A DNA stretch of 5,408 bases from Promethearchaeota archaeon (GTDB lineage: Archaea > Asgardarchaeota > Lokiarchaeia > Sigyniarchaeales > Promethearchaeaceae): positions 1 to 5,408 of the forward strand of contig WJKO01000870.1 of NCBI GenBank assembly GCA_014729055.1. Reading direction: 5' to 3'. Positions within the stretch are counted from its first letter, which is position 1. Each line of letters opens with the position of its first letter. The notes under the pieces are model-generated. The model saw nothing but the letters and a program-made list of their open reading frames with translations, searched no databases and had not been told where the DNA came from. The position numbers were made by a program, and so were the translations under genes. Below are positions 4,862 to 5,408 of this stretch, piece by piece.

Positions 4862-5082
4862 TAGCTATCTCCTCCATTCTCCGCAACTTCCGTTATAAAC
4901 ATATATTCGCCCGACTCTGGGTTGTGTATCAAATCACCGGGATATATCTCCCCGAGGTTGTGTAGAATAAAAACCGTCCTGTACCCTGAAATCGTTGCCT
5001 CACCGCCCGTTACGGTCATCGGTATAATCTGCTGTGATCGTATGTTTGCACGCTCACTGGCGATAGACATTTCGTCGCTCAT
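4861..5082 (-). CDS. Small protein of unknown function (73 aa)
   Basis: The 73-aa protein has a polar, probably helical or flexible N-terminus (1-18) and then alternating hydrophobic segments (IIPMTV, EATISGY, TVFILHNL, DLIHN, EYMFITEV). This pattern suggests a small beta-barrel or SH3/OB-like fold. The phrase GEIYPGDLIHNPESGEYMFI looks like a strand-turn-strand unit. No family is recognised and no function is assigned. GGAG (5094-5091) lies eight nt before the ATG. A second Met at residue 5 is a weaker start. The stop overlaps the start of the zinc-finger gene. The 49-nt gap to the preceding gene is the second largest in the operon, after the micro-ORF region, and shows no clear promoter. 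Confidence 0.6.
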   Translation of the reverse strand: MSDEMSIASERANIRSQQIIPMTVTGGEATISGYRTVFILHNLGEIYPGDLIHNPESGEYMFITEVAENGGDS

Positions 5083-5131
5083 TGCTTCTTCTCCATCACT
5101 ACCTCACTTGTGTATTCATTTACGTCCCAAA

Positions 5132-5326
5132 TCAATCTGCGCTACCCTCGTACCATGGACAGCCCTTGCCGGGCTTTGGGTTGCCATTATCGTCACTGTT
5201 TTCATGAAATATGACACACTCCCACGCTTTCTCAGACGCATCAAACATAAGCAAAGGGCAGTCTGCCCTGCACGTACCCTTTTTGTACGGCTCAGGTATC
5301 TCTATTGTCAACGGTTTAGTTTTCAT
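5132..5326 (-). CDS. Small four-Cys phage protein (64 aa)
   Basis: The 64-aa protein, read from ATG 5326, begins with a short strand (PLTIEIPEPY) and carries C19-x3-C23-P, C37 within AWECVIF, and C56-P within PGKGCPWYE. This four-Cys layout (CRADCPL...WEC...GCPWYE) looks like small phage proteins that bind zinc or form a compact Cys cluster. The function is unknown. The reading frame extends five codons further to an ATG at 5341. I prefer 5326 because the preceding frame's TGA overlaps it as ATGA, a common coupled junction. Neither start has a strong SD (only a GGGAAAAA-type run upstream). Confidence 0.6.
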   Translation of the reverse strand: MKTKPLTIEIPEPYKKGTCRADCPLLMFDASEKAWECVIFHENSDDNGNPKPGKGCPWYEGSAD

Positions 5327-5408
5327 CTTAATTTTTCCCATCTTTGAGGTTCTCTCGCTATTGGTGTTGGCGTTCTTTGTATATAAGTAACCTTATGGCC
5401 ACAATTCC
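5323..5408 (-). CDS. C-terminal end of an upstream gene, partial
   Basis: On the minus strand a frame enters from the right edge and stays open for 27 codons to TGA at 5325-5323, overlapping the next ATG as ATGA. The visible end starts NCGHKVTYIQRTP and continues PTPIAREPQRWEKLR. The CGH at the edge could be the last half of a zinc ribbon (CxxCGH) whose first Cys pair lies outside the window. A second frame is also open, but only to TAG at 5360-5358, which would leave a larger gap. The stop/start overlap favours this frame. Function is unknown. Confidence 0.45.
   Translation of the reverse strand, partial: NCGHKVTYIQRTPTPIAREPQRWEKLR

Overview
The window looks like part of the early/replication region of a tailed dsDNA bacteriophage (or prophage) of a bacterium that uses strong AGGAGG-type Shine-Dalgarno (SD) sites. 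The basis is a run of short, tightly packed, same-strand genes around a DnaB-type replicative helicase, a stand-alone VRR-NUC nuclease and a calcineurin-like metallophosphoesterase, with many tiny Cys-rich proteins. TAA, TAG and TGA all act as stops, so the standard bacterial code fits. No structural, lysis, integrase, tRNA, rRNA, CRISPR or IS feature was seen. The host cannot be named from this sequence.

Layout. Positions 1-337 hold a GC-rich hairpin and two small plus-strand genes for zinc-ribbon-like proteins. The first resembles the free C-terminal Cys-rich tail of class II ribonucleotide reductase. These genes converge on a long minus-strand operon that fills the rest of the window. The two transcription units meet at overlapping stop codons inside a perfect 7-bp hairpin (323-343).

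Read in transcription order (right to left), the minus-strand operon holds: the end of an unknown gene (5408-5323); a small four-Cys protein (5326-5132); an unknown beta-rich-looking small protein (5082-4861); a DnaJ-type zinc-finger protein without a J domain (4861-4580); an unknown protein that may bind DNA (4567-4157); a small helical protein (4164-3973); a possible 19-codon micro-ORF (3957-3898); an FlbD-like small protein (3853-3659); a 76-aa protein resembling HARP-type annealing domains (3650-3420); the DnaB-like helicase (3375-2074); an unknown basic protein with a long overlapping tail (2074-1517); the VRR-NUC nuclease with a C-terminal extension (1740-1147); and the metallophosphoesterase (1146-334). 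Junctions are stop/start overlaps (TGATG, TAATG, ATGA), abutting codons or gaps of mostly under 60 nt. This implies one polycistronic message with translational coupling and a promoter beyond the right edge.

Functionally, the helicase unwinds DNA. The HARP-like protein could act on single/double-strand junctions, and the VRR-NUC protein probably cleaves branched or flapped DNA. The phosphoesterase may process nucleotides or nucleic-acid ends. The small zinc proteins have no assignable role. The points most worth a second look are the free-standing RNR-tail-like ribbon, the stand-alone HARP-like protein, the 224-nt overlapping reading frame, the internal start in the nuclease gene, and the duplicated 18-bp start-codon context with its micro-ORF. 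No stretch longer than about 300 bases lacks a gene.
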